This document shows positions 45,414-57,217 of a stretch of DNA of 64,000 nt, piece after piece. Position numbers and translations under genes: made by a program. Each line of letters opens with the position of its first letter. Positions within the stretch are counted from its first letter, which is position 1. The notes under the pieces were generated by a model. It saw only the letters and a list, made by a program, of their open reading frames with translations, searched no databases and was not told the DNA's origin. Source of the stretch: Fragilaria radians (lineage: Eukaryota; Bacillariophyta; Fragilariophyceae; Fragilariales; Fragilariaceae); contig CAAAJI010000004.1 of NCBI GenBank assembly GCA_900642245.1, forward strand, positions 464,342 to 528,341. Reading direction: 5' to 3'.

Positions 45414-46937
45414 CTAATGTCCGCCGGAATGGAGTTTCCATTCATGTATGATGGCAGCAGCAATATGTCGGCCCCAAAAGTCGTAGCCCTCGTCATTTGG
45501 GTGTACATTATCAGCAGCAATTAACGTTGCCCCGGGAGAAAGAGTAGAAGCAGGAGCTGGTATGAGATCTTGAGTCGCATCGTGATATACGAGCTCTATT
45601 TTTTCTTCTGCTCTTTGATCGTTCGTCAGACGATGATAATGCTCCTTCATCAGTGCCTTCACTCTATCATTAGCCTTTTGCGTTACATCAGTTAGTTCTA
45701 ATAAAACTTGTTCAGCCTTTTTTGAAGATACTATGGGACCTAATCCGGCTTCTAAATCTTTCATTGACTTGGGTGATGGTGCTTCCACGAAGAGCACTAA
45801 ATTTGGAAATGAATCTGCTAGACGCCTTTTATGGTTATCAATCATTTGAAGAAGTGGCACAACAAACCAAGAGAGTGGGGCTTGATGACAAAGAGGCATA
45901 GGCGACACTGGAAGTGCTGGAAATACAACCAATGGATGTCTCCGGACTTGATGCAGTGTGTGATCAGGCTTTTCGTCTGTTAATGGCATCTTTATCCGTA
46001 AAGCAGATAATATTCGTGTCAATTCTTCCTTTAGCCCCGTTTTCGGAGAATCTATGGGTTCCTCACTTGAAATTGTTGCTCCATCATTATTCGGCATCAT
46101 AAATGGGAGAAACATGGCTTTTAAATCATTGAGACCTGTTAAGACAACAGCAACGTCGTATTCGCATGAGCCATGATCTGGATTACTCAATAGATCCTGG
46201 TGATCCTCGTTGTTTTGATTTTCCAGTTGCTCTGACTCTTCGGTTAAAACTTGGGATTGAAAAGAATGTATATCTTTCTTCACTTGATTCCACCATGCAT
46301 GAATTCGGTTCCTAGTTCCGTGTGCATCCTTTATCCTCTTATTTTCGTCTATTTGTAATTTTTTTCTCTCCTCCCACCACTTATTCGCTCGTAACTTAGT
46401 TTGTTGCCATTTTGCAAGTTTTTCTTCCAATACTTTAGGTTCATGTGGAAGAGAAAAAATATCGTTCAAAATTTGGGATGCCGATGCCCCCGGAGTTCCA
46501 ATGCAAGTCCATCGCACCGCACGACCTCCAAGACTTTGAGATAGAGATTTCGCAATACTTTCTGGTAAAATAGGCGTCCCCTGGTTGGATACACCAACAC
46601 CTGCAGCCAAAGAGTCCCCAATTACAAGTAGACGCAAAGGACGTTCATTTGTACTTTCTTGTAGTTCTGATTTCATTACGATGATACCTCGTGAGGGACA
46701 CAATGGAAATGGGGCGTGACCATGATAAGTCCTATAATCTTGCAGCATGACAGCTCCTTGTATTAAAGCAATTGAAGGTGTCGCTACAGTTAAGCCAACG
46801 GTCCATTTGGGAAGAGAGCGAAGTCGCTGCAGTAATTCATGCCAAGGAAGGAAGCGCATTTCAATTTTTTTGTAAGTGGAAAAATATTTTTCTCCCCACG
46901 ATTTCTCACTACATTCGAAAGCATTCTCAAACTCCAT
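45414..46937 (-). CDS. SGNH/GDSL-type hydrolase
   Basis: A serine esterase/lipase-fold protein of 507 aa, single exon, ATG start. The blocks are in order: IGDSLAAGVGVS (block I with nucleophile Ser), TCIGTPGASA (block II Gly), LTGLNDL (block III GxND-like), and DNVHPNDEGYDFWG near the C-terminus with the Asp and His of the triad. A likely membrane segment lies at residues about 45-65 (WTVGLTVATPSIALIQGAVML), so it may be membrane-anchored. Between blocks II and III a helical charged insert of about 100 residues lengthens the protein well beyond the usual 200-300 aa. The substrate cannot be inferred. An alternative start is Met27. Confidence 0.85.
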   Translation of the reverse strand: MEFENAFECSEKSWGEKYFSTYKKIEMRFLPWHELLQRLRSLPKWTVGLTVATPSIALIQGAVMLQDYRTYHGHAPFPLCPSRGIIVMKSELQESTNERPLRLLVIGDSLAAGVGVSNQGTPILPESIAKSLSQSLGGRAVRWTCIGTPGASASQILNDIFSLPHEPKVLEEKLAKWQQTKLRANKWWEERKKLQIDENKRIKDAHGTRNRIHAWWNQVKKDIHSFQSQVLTEESEQLENQNNEDHQDLLSNPDHGSCEYDVAVVLTGLNDLKAMFLPFMMPNNDGATISSEEPIDSPKTGLKEELTRILSALRIKMPLTDEKPDHTLHQVRRHPLVVFPALPVSPMPLCHQAPLSWFVVPLLQMIDNHKRRLADSFPNLVLFVEAPSPKSMKDLEAGLGPIVSSKKAEQVLLELTDVTQKANDRVKALMKEHYHRLTNDQRAEEKIELVYHDATQDLIPAPASTLSPGATLIAADNVHPNDEGYDFWGRHIAAAIIHEWKLHSGGH

Positions 46938-47965
46938 ATATAGGAGGCGTAGAATTTCAGTAGGATGAAATTTTGGGCAAAAGTGCGTTGATCTGTCTGA
47001 CCTACAGATGTTTTTTTTCTCACGTCAGACCGACTCCATACCGAAAATGCCAACTTCCAAAAACCAAGCAATCATTCTCCAAATAGTTGTTTTCCTGTGT
47101 GAGAGTTACAAAGGACAAACACATTCTTGCTCAAAAATTGCGTGCTTGGTTTCTAAACTTTACCCCAGTTCTTCAAACACGCTTTCAATTCAATTCATGT
47201 TGCCGCATCCACAGTACAATTTGGGTGATCCATATTTGCACTTTTTTCAGATTTGGAACCCAACAAATTCTTCCTGGATGACTCCTTGTACCCAGCAATT
47301 ATCTTTATACGATTTAATATTGATCGTGTATTATTGATGTTTGGTTTCTATTCCTATTTGTATGTATTGAGAACTACATCCCCAAAACTCAGGTCATGGA
47401 TGAACTCTTTAAGTTTTCTTTAGGATATCCGTTTTTGGTGCTGTTCCTGCTATTTCCCCGGCATGTTCTTCCCTAAATGACTTATTTATTCCAGCAACAT
47501 AGCCATTGCCCAGGCTTCCATAGTGCGTTTCAATTGTTACATGTTTATGACTTTTATTCCCTCTAGTATGTTCCAATATAATCCATGGCCTCTTTTTCTT
47601 TGATTCCTCTTCCAAGGAATGTTTTTCTCTTTCATGGGTGGGGTGCATCTTGACTGAAACCTTGATTTTCACAAAATTCTCTTTTGTGATTGTCTTATTT
47701 TTGCCGTTTCGGATCTGTTACCAATGATGGTACCTCTTCTATTTCGCGCTTTCTGAATACTTGGTTTACTCAGCTCAGTCCCGATGGAAATGACTATGGT
47801 CTTGACTTTGAAGCCTATTCTATAGCGTCGTTTTTATTGGAACTAAAAGAATTCCAGCTTTAGATAAAATACTCACTAGTAAGGCCTGAAACTTTGAAAC
47901 TTTTTTTATTTTACTCACACAACTACTTCATTTTCTCTTTATATCAAAGTAATTGAGCTCTCGAC
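46938..47965. other. Intergenic, unassigned frames
   Basis: Holds the SGNH promoter side. A minus-strand 87-codon frame at 47409-47672 is rich in Lys/Glu/His and unrecognised; it could be retroelement debris. Confidence 0.4.
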
Positions 47966-48302
47966 ATGTCAACTTCTGCGGGTCCAATGACGTTGGATGG
48001 TGGTTCAGCAATTTCAGATGAAGTTGCTTCCGTCGTAAGTGGAGTATTGTTTGGCATTTGAATAATGATAATCTGTTCAATCTAGAAACTCATGATGAAC
48101 AAAATGCAGAGTATGGTGTATGAATCCTTACCACTGGACAAGATATCCCTTGAGAGGTAAGTCATTAGTTGACTTCTGTCAAAACATCTTGAGTCATCAG
48201 GATAAAGCAATGAACTCATCTGTTGCAATTCAGACCTTGAGATTATTTCTCTGTTTATCCAATTCGGCTTTTAGGACAACGTTACGATTGGTGGAATCAT
48301 GA
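47966..48302 (+). CDS. Possible three-exon gene for a 55-aa protein
   Basis: A model by splice signals: exon 1 47966-48034 (MSTSAGPMTLDGGSAISDE and on), intron 48035-48085 (51 nt, GTAAGT...TCTAG), exon 2 48086-48156 (KLMMNKMQSMVYESLPLDK), intron 48157-48274 (118 nt, GTAAGT...TTTTAG), exon 3 48275-48302 ending TTLRLVES and TGA. Total exon length is an exact multiple of three. The product would be a small soluble, mostly helical protein of unknown family, perhaps a subunit of a larger complex. The strong donors and in-frame joins argue for it; the lack of a known relative argues for caution. Confidence 0.4.
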
Positions 48303-49359
48303 AATTACATTTGAAGTATGCCTTTTCCTTCGCCTAGGTAACTAAAAATTTATTTATTTTTTGATTGTGGAGTGATATCCTCATCCGTTTGGTTGCAAAG
48401 GTGTAAGACACGAAACTTCAGGGTAAGAAAAAGCATTCATCACTTCAATCCAACATCTGGCATCCTGAAACATGATTTGTAAACTAAAGACTTTGCTTTT
48501 TAAAATGACGTAGATTCTGTGAATGTCATTAGGGTGCTATGAAGCACGAATTGAACAGTAATCAACCTCTTTTTCATCTGACGAAAGCTGTGGCTGAATA
48601 CTTTGTCAGCATACTTCGTGGTCAAACAGGATAAAAGCATCGGTAATTATCTATCAAGCTTAATCGAATCCTGACAGAGAAACCAACTACCTTTCGTATT
48701 TTGTAATGTCACTCTTCCATGTGATGCATCTAATTAAAAAAGAAAGAAGTTTTTCTATCAGAAATCATGTTGATCTACTGAGTACCTTTGTTTGAGATCC
48801 AAGTGATTTATAGAAAAAGCCTGATTAACTAGATCTGCATGGGCTTATTCTGAGGAGTGCCCTGCGTAAATAACTCAGTTTAGTTTAAATTTTGCATAAA
48901 TTAAGTCACTGTTCTAAGGACGTTTACAGCTTGCGTGATGGGTGACATAAGTGTAAGTATAGTCTTAAGCTTCGCAAGAAAGAAAAAGAAAAATGGTCGA
49001 TATGGAGTGAGTACCTTTTCGCTAACGCAAGACGTGCTGTAATTAAAGATGTACTCCGTGGAAAGCTTTCTAACCCAAAGTCATGAAAAAAGGAGAAAAA
49101 ACAGATAAGAAGAAAATAGCTTACTTTCGATAACGGAATTGAATGAATGAATTACTGGACTTTGTACTATCGATCAATGCGAGAAGGAGCGACGCATTCA
49201 ATAATGTTTATGGAAGCAAGAACAAGGGCGGTGTACGAGGCAATGCTGAAGTCGTATGAAGAACAAGTTGGAGCCTACCTCAAGTTCTTCTTTATTAGAC
49301 AATAGAGAAAATGATTAGGTACAATGATTTGAACAAACATGAAGATAAAGGTGTCTGGA
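48303..49359. other. Intergenic before the assembly gap
   Basis: About 1 kb of AT-rich DNA. A short frame at 49147-49305 (52 codons) runs up to the gap but is not recognised. Confidence 0.4.
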
Positions 49360-50000
49360 NNNNNNNNNNNNNNNNNNNNNNNNNNNNNNNNNNNNNNNNN
49401 NNNNNNNNNNNNNNNNNNNNNNNNNNNNNNNNNNNNNNNNNNNNNNNNNNNNNNNNNNNNNNNNNNNNNNNNNNNNNNNNNNNNNNNNNNNNNNNNNNNN
49501 NNNNNNNNNNNNNNNNNNNNNNNNNNNNNNNNNNNNNNNNNNNNNNNNNNNNNNNNNNNNNNNNNNNNNNNNNNNNNNNNNNNNNNNNNNNNNNNNNNNN
49601 NNNNNNNNNNNNNNNNNNNNNNNNNNNNNNNNNNNNNNNNNNNNNNNNNNNNNNNNNNNNNNNNNNNNNNNNNNNNNNNNNNNNNNNNNNNNNNNNNNNN
49701 NNNNNNNNNNNNNNNNNNNNNNNNNNNNNNNNNNNNNNNNNNNNNNNNNNNNNNNNNNNNNNNNNNNNNNNNNNNNNNNNNNNNNNNNNNNNNNNNNNNN
49801 NNNNNNNNNNNNNNNNNNNNNNNNNNNNNNNNNNNNNNNNNNNNNNNNNNNNNNNNNNNNNNNNNNNNNNNNNNNNNNNNNNNNNNNNNNNNNNNNNNNN
49901 NNNNNNNNNNNNNNNNNNNNNNNNNNNNNNNNNNNNNNNNNNNNNNNNNNNNNNNNNNNNNNNNNNNNNNNNNNNNNNNNNNNNNNNNNNNNNNNNNNNN
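49360..50000. other. Assembly gap (641 N)
   Basis: An unbroken run of N from 49360 to 50000. Copia sequence begins within about 100 bp of its right edge, so a repeat probably caused the gap. Nothing can be annotated inside it. Confidence 0.99.
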
Positions 50001-50095
50001 AAAGCAACTACAAGAAAATAATTCAAGGATTAAAATGTATTTGTGGGTTAATTGACCTACCTCTTGAGGCCAACAATACACATTTGATTAAATGG

Positions 50096-50480
50096 TGGGT
50101 GGATAGCTCATTTTGGTGTCCATCCTCCTCGCTGGAGGAATAATGGCCATGGGAAAAGGTGCTACTGTGTGGAACATCCAGTCAGCAGAAGCTAAACATT
50201 TTTTCAACAGAGGCTGAACTGGTTGGTGTGAGCAATGTCATGTGGCAATGTCATGTGGCAATGTCATGCAACAAATACTATGGACCCATTATTTCCTAGA
50301 GGCACAAGGATATAATGACTGATTCCATTTTATGCAAAAACACACAGGGTGCTATGTACCTTGAGAAGAACGGTAGGGGATAATGAAGCAAATAAATGAA
50401 CAAGACATATTGTTATTTGCTATTTTTTATCACAGATTGTATAGTGTCTAATGAACCATCAGTGGAGGATTGTCCAAACA
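50096..50480 (+). mobile_element. Copia RNase H remnant with 13-bp tandem expansion
   Basis: The plus strand reads VDSSFW, WPWEKVLLCGTSSQQKLN, STEAELVGVSNVM, then after frame changes QGAMYLEKNGRG and VEDCPN, which is the order of copia RNase H. A 13-bp unit starting GCAATGTCATG occurs three times at 50232-50269 and shifts the frame. Stops break the rest. The 5' part may lie in the assembly gap. Confidence 0.82.
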
Positions 50481-51394
50481 TAAATATGGTGGGTGCACTA
50501 CTTCACCAAACCACTACAGGGAGAGCTGTTTCGAAAGTTTTGTGACTTCGTCATGAATATTCATCCATCGACCGGTACAACAGCAGATAGCAAGGAGAAA
50601 TGAACAGAATGCCCCAAAGTGGGTCCGCAAGAAAGCCGTTCCATCTAAAGGAACGAATAGCCATCTCAAACGGCTGCGGTACTTGTGATTCTTCTTCCAC
50701 CCACTCGTAAACAACACCTAATCCATATTTTGTAATTATCCGGGTTTGCATTAGCTATTTGTGTGATAGGATCAAAGTACATAGCCGTTGGTTGAATAGC
50801 ACAGATATTGACTAACAACCCGTTGTTTGAGGAGCACGGAGAATCGGGATTCATCGAGAATCGTGTGAATTCAACATTCATCTGTTAAACAAAATGACAG
50901 ATAGGGATATTATACGCTTCATGATTGGATTGATTCCTAACTCATTGCCTCAGCTTCGTTGTGTGTTATTGAATTTCGTTGTGTTGTAACGATCAAAGCC
51001 AACTCTTTTTCAGCTTACATTACTGCCAAAGCTTAAACAGATACAGTTGGAGCTTAAAGAAAGCAATAGCTACTCCCGACTGGAGTTCTCTATCTGAAAC
51101 ATGTTACAATTTTCTCCTTAAGCCTTAAGATTTGAGTTTGTTATCGAAACATGTGCTTCATAACTCTCGAAAGAACATAGAAAATGCATCGACAATGCTT
51201 TCTAGTTGAATATCGTCAGAGCACTGATTTGGTGTCCTTAGCTAGGGACGTCGTCAAGACGTGAGATGATGAACAATTACTTTACATTGTTTAGGTCCAA
51301 GGATAGATGTCAGATCAAAGTACGTGGAAGGCAAAAAGAAGAATTGTAGTTTTCTTCATTATCACAATGCTAATACGCTAAACTCAAAAGATAA
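50481..51394. other. Intergenic with overlapping minus-strand frames
   Basis: Minus-strand frames at 50881-50666 and 50751-50551 overlap and look as if one shifted frame could join them (YKIW... into KYGLGVVYEWVEEESQVPQP). This could be a decayed or intron-containing small gene, but I recognise no family. The rest appears empty. Confidence 0.35.
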
Positions 51395-51466
51395 GGTTCC
51401 AGCGGGACTCGAACCCGCGTCGCAGGAATCAGAACCCTGAGTGATAACCACCTACACTATGGAACC
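51395..51466 (-). tRNA. tRNA-Gln(CUG): tRNA-Gln (anticodon CUG)
   Basis: The minus strand folds as a complete 72-nt tRNA. The acceptor stem GGTTCCA pairs with TGGAACC. The D arm contains GTGTAGGTGGTTATCAC. The anticodon stem CAGGG/TCCTG encloses loop TTCTGAT with anticodon CTG. The T arm is GCGGG-TTCGAGT-CCCGC. It closely resembles eukaryotic tRNA-Gln. No intron and no encoded CCA. A T-rich tract just downstream on the minus strand (TTATCTTTTG) suits RNA polymerase III termination. Confidence 0.97.
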
Positions 51467-54400
51467 GTTGTCCCCTAGATGTCACAAATATTGTATAAAT
51501 ACTTGTATATTCTATCCTCCATGAATAATTCAGTCTACAGTTGCCACTTTTCTACTCAAATCAGAGAATCTCACATTAATCCATTTTAATATACAGCTAA
51601 TACCGTGCCTTGAAATAACTTTTTGGAAAAGAATTATTGAAGAAACTTAAAATTCTCCAACAAAGCATACATTCACTGAATGATAATGACTTCCAGGAAC
51701 CATTCAACTAATTGCCCTTTCCAATTATGAAGAATAATATTGATTAGTTTGTGAACATTCATTTGAGAGTCTTGAGGTACTCAAAAGGTAGCATAAGTAT
51801 GATATTAATGTAAAATCTCTGTTACCCTTGGAAATTGGTATCATCACTGACTGGGTTGAAAACATGGGATAGTTCTTGCTTCTAAGAATACTAGGTAGCC
51901 TTGATCTAGTCCCAAAACCTTATAAAAGTGCTGCATCTACAAAAGAATTCGTAGGAAGCAATTTTTCGAAGAACGTTGGTATCTAATTTAAGCAAAAGCT
52001 GATAATTTCGAATCGAAACACAGAACAACACCATACCTCACAGGCAAAAATCACTTGCGTTTTCTCCAATTTATTGAATTTATGCGAAATTGTCTTAATA
52101 ACATGATATCAACGACACTTGACATCATGAAAGCAAGCCATGTGCTTTCTTTAAGTTTGATTGGGAAAGAGGTGAGACTATTTTATGCACTTGTGAGATA
52201 TGTTTCACTTTTCCATGTATTATAGTCCTCCAGTACTACCTGTGGATGTAAACATTCAAAAAAGTAATTTCTGATATATCTACAGTCATACTTTTGAATA
52301 GTGTCACTCTGTCTTCGCTTCCATTCTCACTACATATTCAATAACAAGCAACAACGGAAACTACTTTTGGATCACATGCACAGAATTGGCTGTAATTGTT
52401 ATTAATACTATTTCGAGCTTTAAAAATTTGATCCCAACTTTAAAACTTGTTGATTTTGACCTCTAATTGTAGTTACAAGCATGGATCATAACGTGACCAG
52501 AAGATTTCACTATTTCAAAGTCAACACAAGGTCATCTCAGATACATCATATGACTGTGTTGTACATAAATCAAAGTCATCACTGAACGATTTGGCTTAGG
52601 GTAGATGGATAATGATTAAATTAGAAACCAGCCTGAATATTAAAGACATTTCCATTACCTTATGAAGCATCATGCTTCTAATCTTAAACATTTGATATCA
52701 TATGAAAGATTATTTCATCAATAGTTTAAGTAGAAGCGAGCATCAACCAAAAATACTACAAATGACAAACTGATGCCTTAAACTTATGTTTGACCTCAAA
52801 TTCGGTCTAGTAATTTTTTAGGAAATTAGTGGAAGATCTGAATCACCTTGTGAAGACCTGAAAGGTGATCTAACCAAAGCATCTACAAAAAAAGAGCGAT
52901 TTAGAAAAGCCTTCATGAATGAAACCTCAAGGGTCAATTCTTGACATATCTCATCCACTACAGGTGGATTTTACTTTTTTCCGATTTTTCTCTAACAGCA
53001 CCATTTACATTTCAAAATCATTTGTAAAGTTACTTAAAACAATTATCTTGAAATAATCATTTATTTCTGCTGAGCCAATGTCTTTCGAATTTCGTGTTGG
53101 CTCTTCCAAGTTTGTTAATGTGCTTTTCAAACGTTTGGTGTAGGCTGTGAATAAACACTTCATCGATTTTTGAAATTTGAAATCCCAAGGCGTTAGTGCT
53201 AATGAATGTTGCTGATTTGTTCATTCATCATCTACTATCAATTGTTAATTGTTTTCTAGCTTTTTTCTTGAGCTATGTCTACTCTCTAATTGCAACTCAT
53301 TGAAGAAAAATGCTACGCTCTTACCATTTCCATATCAAATAATAGTTGACTTGCAGAATTTCTTCTTCGTATTTGCATTATTGCAGAAATACAGCAGACC
53401 TCAAGATTATGGAACTTCCACCTTTCTTTTAACGTATTAACTATTCCTTAGTAACAAGTTTGTTTCTCATTGGTACACTTTGAAGCAAAGAATTGAACAG
53501 AAACGCCGTGTTATAAAGAGTTTCCAAGTGCCTGGCATACCTTGAGGTATGAATCAAGAAGATATTACTCTATCTTAAAGGATATGAGCAATAATCAATT
53601 AGCATCAAATTTATAGGCTGTGAAATGTACTTTTGTATCGGCGACATCCCTACTACAATTAAAAATCGAGTCCAACTCTTTGCAGGAATTGAAGACACAG
53701 GAGGTTACAAGAGGACTCAAGATCATTATTTTAGAACCCTCTACTTTAGAGTATAATGTCACATTTTGTCTATGCATCACTCAACATAGATCAGAGCGCT
53801 GTCTTTTACAAGAAGAACATGCCATTTGTTGGTAGGAGGAATGAACCAAGTTTGCTAACTGGACACGTAAGGTCTTTATTTTTTCCAACTAATGATATAT
53901 AGTCTTATTGGAGCCAATTTAATTATATCACACAGCCAATATCACAATAAACTGTGGCCTCTTTTTCCCTCTGACATAAGATACATTTCGTTTGACATGA
54001 GTAAGGTATATCACGGTAGAAACCGGTAAACATATCTGAATGATTGTCATTGAATACACTTAAAGGTGGATATTTTTCAATAATTTTGTTCCGTCAGTCT
54101 AGCCTTTCAATTATCTGAGTATTTGTATCATCCACTTCATTCTGTTCTCCATATAACAGCACTGCTTTTTACCTTTCTCAAATTCTAAAGTTATGAAATC
54201 ATCCCCATCAAGCTTTACACTTGTTTTCTTTGATATTGAAGTCCTAGCTATTGCAGCAGGCTTTTCCATGACAAGTGTGTGAGGAAGCTCTTGTAATAAG
54301 CGCCTCATGGCATTAATCTATACGAAGAGCCAGCCTTCTAATTTTTGGATAGGTTGCAACTCTATTCAATTTAGAAATAAGGTCATGTCGCAAATTTTTC

Positions 54401-54539
54401 CATTTGACTACAGTACAGAAACATCCATCAAAGAGAAAATCTCACGCGCTGTTAAGTACGCACTAAATTGAGATGTAGGCGCGTACATAAGCGAGATGAT
54501 TTATGCTTGCACAGTTTTTAGTTTATATCGTGAAGAAAA
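51467..54539. other. Long intergenic region, no gene seen
   Basis: About 3 kb of AT-rich DNA. Short frames at 53249-53440, 53595-53835 and 54111-54308 lack motifs. The right end should contain the promoter of the oxygenase gene. Confidence 0.5.
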
Positions 54540-55499
54540 ATGATCGAAACCATCGACATGGCAAGTGGAATTCCTATCATTGATATGAATGCAGTTGAAA
54601 CCTGCGGAAAAGAGATTCTAGAAGCGTTTTCAACCATTGGCTTTGCTACATTGACGAATCATGGAATTCCAAATTCGCTGATCGAACGTGCATTTCAAGC
54701 CTCTAAATCATTTTTCGCGCTTCCATTGGCATCAAAACAGAAGTTTTTGTACGAAAATCACGAATCCAATCGAGGCTATATACCATTGGGTCATGAATCC
54801 TTCACAAAAGACAGCCCCGAGCAGAAGGAGACCTTGGATTTGGGTCCAAAGGATGATGATTGGAACAACGACAAGAATTGGCCAACGCACGAGCTTTCGG
54901 GATCCTTTCAAGAAGTTATGGAAGAATACTTTGAAAACTTCAATAATCTAAATCTCCGAATTATGAAGCTTCTGGCAATAGCCTGGAACATGGAAAATGA
55001 ACACTTTTTTATGGATCAATGCAACGAAAAACATGCGAACTTACGTTTGTTGCATTATCCCCAAATGGAAAGAGGCAAAGATGCAATTGTACAAAGAGGA
55101 TCAGTTCATACGGATTTTGGAACGATCACTCTTTTGACACAGGATTCAGTAGGTGGGTTGCTTGCGCAAAAATTGGACGGGAAATGGGTTTCCATACCAC
55201 CTGTTCCAGGTAGCATTATTGTAAATGTTGGAGAAATGCTACAACGATGGACAAACAATTTTCTTAGAGCTACTCCCCATCAAGTTGTAGAGCTCCCAAA
55301 TAACGGAAGTCAAGGATCCCCAGACTTCATCCAAGAGCGATTCTCTATAGCTTTCTTTTGCAATGCAAACAAGAATGTTGTTCTCCGTTGCTTAGATCAT
55401 TGCGTAACTTCCGAAAATCCTGCGCTTTACCATGAAATCAATTCTCATGATTATCTTACTATGCGTTTGGCACAGACTATATCCGCCAAAAGGATGTAA
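54540..55499 (+). CDS. 2-oxoglutarate/Fe(II)-dependent oxygenase, IPNS-like
   Basis: A non-heme iron oxygenase of the isopenicillin-N-synthase/plant DIOX superfamily; these hydroxylate, desaturate or ring-close small molecules. 319 aa, single exon. The start is ATG at 54540, with a second Met at residue 7. The N-terminal DIOX_N block is IPIIDM and GFATLTNHGIP, then FFALPLASKQKF and NRGYIPLGHESF. The iron ligands are HTD in SVHTDFGTITLL and the distal His in RATPHQVV. The 2-oxoglutarate-binding Arg-x-Ser is in QERFSIAFFCNAN. All catalytic residues are present, so it should be active. The substrate cannot be told from sequence. No targeting signal is evident, suggesting a cytosolic enzyme. Confidence 0.94.
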   Translation: MIETIDMASGIPIIDMNAVETCGKEILEAFSTIGFATLTNHGIPNSLIERAFQASKSFFALPLASKQKFLYENHESNRGYIPLGHESFTKDSPEQKETLDLGPKDDDWNNDKNWPTHELSGSFQEVMEEYFENFNNLNLRIMKLLAIAWNMENEHFFMDQCNEKHANLRLLHYPQMERGKDAIVQRGSVHTDFGTITLLTQDSVGGLLAQKLDGKWVSIPPVPGSIIVNVGEMLQRWTNNFLRATPHQVVELPNNGSQGSPDFIQERFSIAFFCNANKNVVLRCLDHCVTSENPALYHEINSHDYLTMRLAQTISAKRM

Positions 55500-57217
55500 T
55501 ATTCATACTGTATCAGGCAATATCAATTGCATCAAGATGTTAAGCATAGAGAATTTTTATTCTCAAGGAAGGCAACTTGAATTTTATTTGAAAGTATTCT
55601 CGTTTTATGATGAATGAAGCTAATCAAATGGTTTGTTGTAAAAGCATTCAATCTACCTGACTTAATTAATCTCAAGGTATGTCATCCCATAAGAATTCAA
55701 CCTTTTGGCAAAATATTGTTCTATTGGAAATGGTTTTAAGTTGAATGAATGTACTTCACACATTAAAATAACAATCCAGCTAGTAAGATACTACATTGGA
55801 GTTCACATCTTACCAATTACAAGATTGATATTTAAGCTTATTACCATTTATAAGTATTCATTAGCGATATACGTCGCACAACTTATCGCAAATTTTTAGC
55901 GCATGCAATGTTAAATTTTAATACAGTTAAAGATCTCAGTATTAAATATTAGAATTCTTCCAGTAACGCAACTAATAGGTTTTTGCAATATTTGTTTTCT
56001 TCGAATTCGCAACGCCGCTCTTGAGGAAACTCCTGTATCATAAGGAAAATGGTTAGGATCAATCTAGGGATGCCTTTACACCGGCAATTTGTCATCAATG
56101 CGATAATAACTGTTGGTAGTAGAAAGACCATGGAAGTGTCAAGATGGAGAACCTAGATGCAATGCTGAGCAAAAGAATGGTACATCCTTTCAGGTCAAAC
56201 TTCAAGTGGTAAGATTTATCACTGAGTTTTTGGTCCACGTGTGTTTTCGATTGGTAATGATGATTTGATTATACTTTTTTGTGCCATTTGTAGAGGCTTA
56301 GTTTTTGATAGTCTTGCACTAATGTGATCGTAGGCTTAGATATCTATGCTTGACCAGTTTCTTCTGATATGACTGCTATTGATTTAGGACAAAGGTAGCA
56401 CCTGAAAAATGGATGAGCCTGAGTTGAAATGTATACATATATATTTTAACGCATTCTCCAAGAGATAAAAGACTCATATTTGCTCGTATAATGGGTTTCT
56501 TACAGTTGAACTAATAAATCTCTTTGCCGATTAGTTTAAATATTGATTGATTCCTGCTCATAGCTTTTGAATGCTTTAGATAAATCAAATTCTTTCTTTC
56601 ATACTTTATGTAATGCAAACAGCTGATGGTTTCTTTGGATATTTTCTAATCACCATGTGTTTGATTACATTCAAGACATAGCGTTACTTTACCTAAAGCA
56701 ACAGATATGAGTAACAATTCATAAAATGAATGAATATTCAACAAGAGTGAAGTCAATTTTCTTATCCTTATTCTTCTATATGTTTTGTCCCTGATTACCC
56801 GTTTCGCTGTGCACTTAATTGCGGAAACCTTCATGGAATGCACCGCGAAATTGTACCGGCCTTCTAATAGTGACTGACGATCAGAATGTTACCGGCGTCA
56901 AATAAGGATGAATTAGCAAGTAGGATATGTTCATTAATTAATTACATTGTTGTAACATGTCAAAGGCGCAAGCTGTGGGCTAAATATTATTCATAGCGTT
57001 TATAATTTATTCTGTTTTAGTAAGTTTATAAAGATGATAATGAACTACTTTCAGCATTATCGTTTTAGAGGGAAAAGGAATGATTTCAACCTTGAACTCT
57101 CAAGATATCCTAATCGACCCTTATAATAGGAACAGAATTTCGCGTCGTGATAATTTTGTTAAGGACAATTAGACTAAAATTTTAATTTCTCAGTTACATG
57201 CAACATAAACATAAATA
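55500..57217. other. Intergenic between converging genes
   Basis: About 1.7 kb. Frames at 55705-55899, 55949-56131 and 56646-56843 are short and unsupported. Confidence 0.5.

Noticed and set aside
49275..50081. Five long open frames on both strands
   Set aside because: They are created by the run of Ns and contain almost no real codons.
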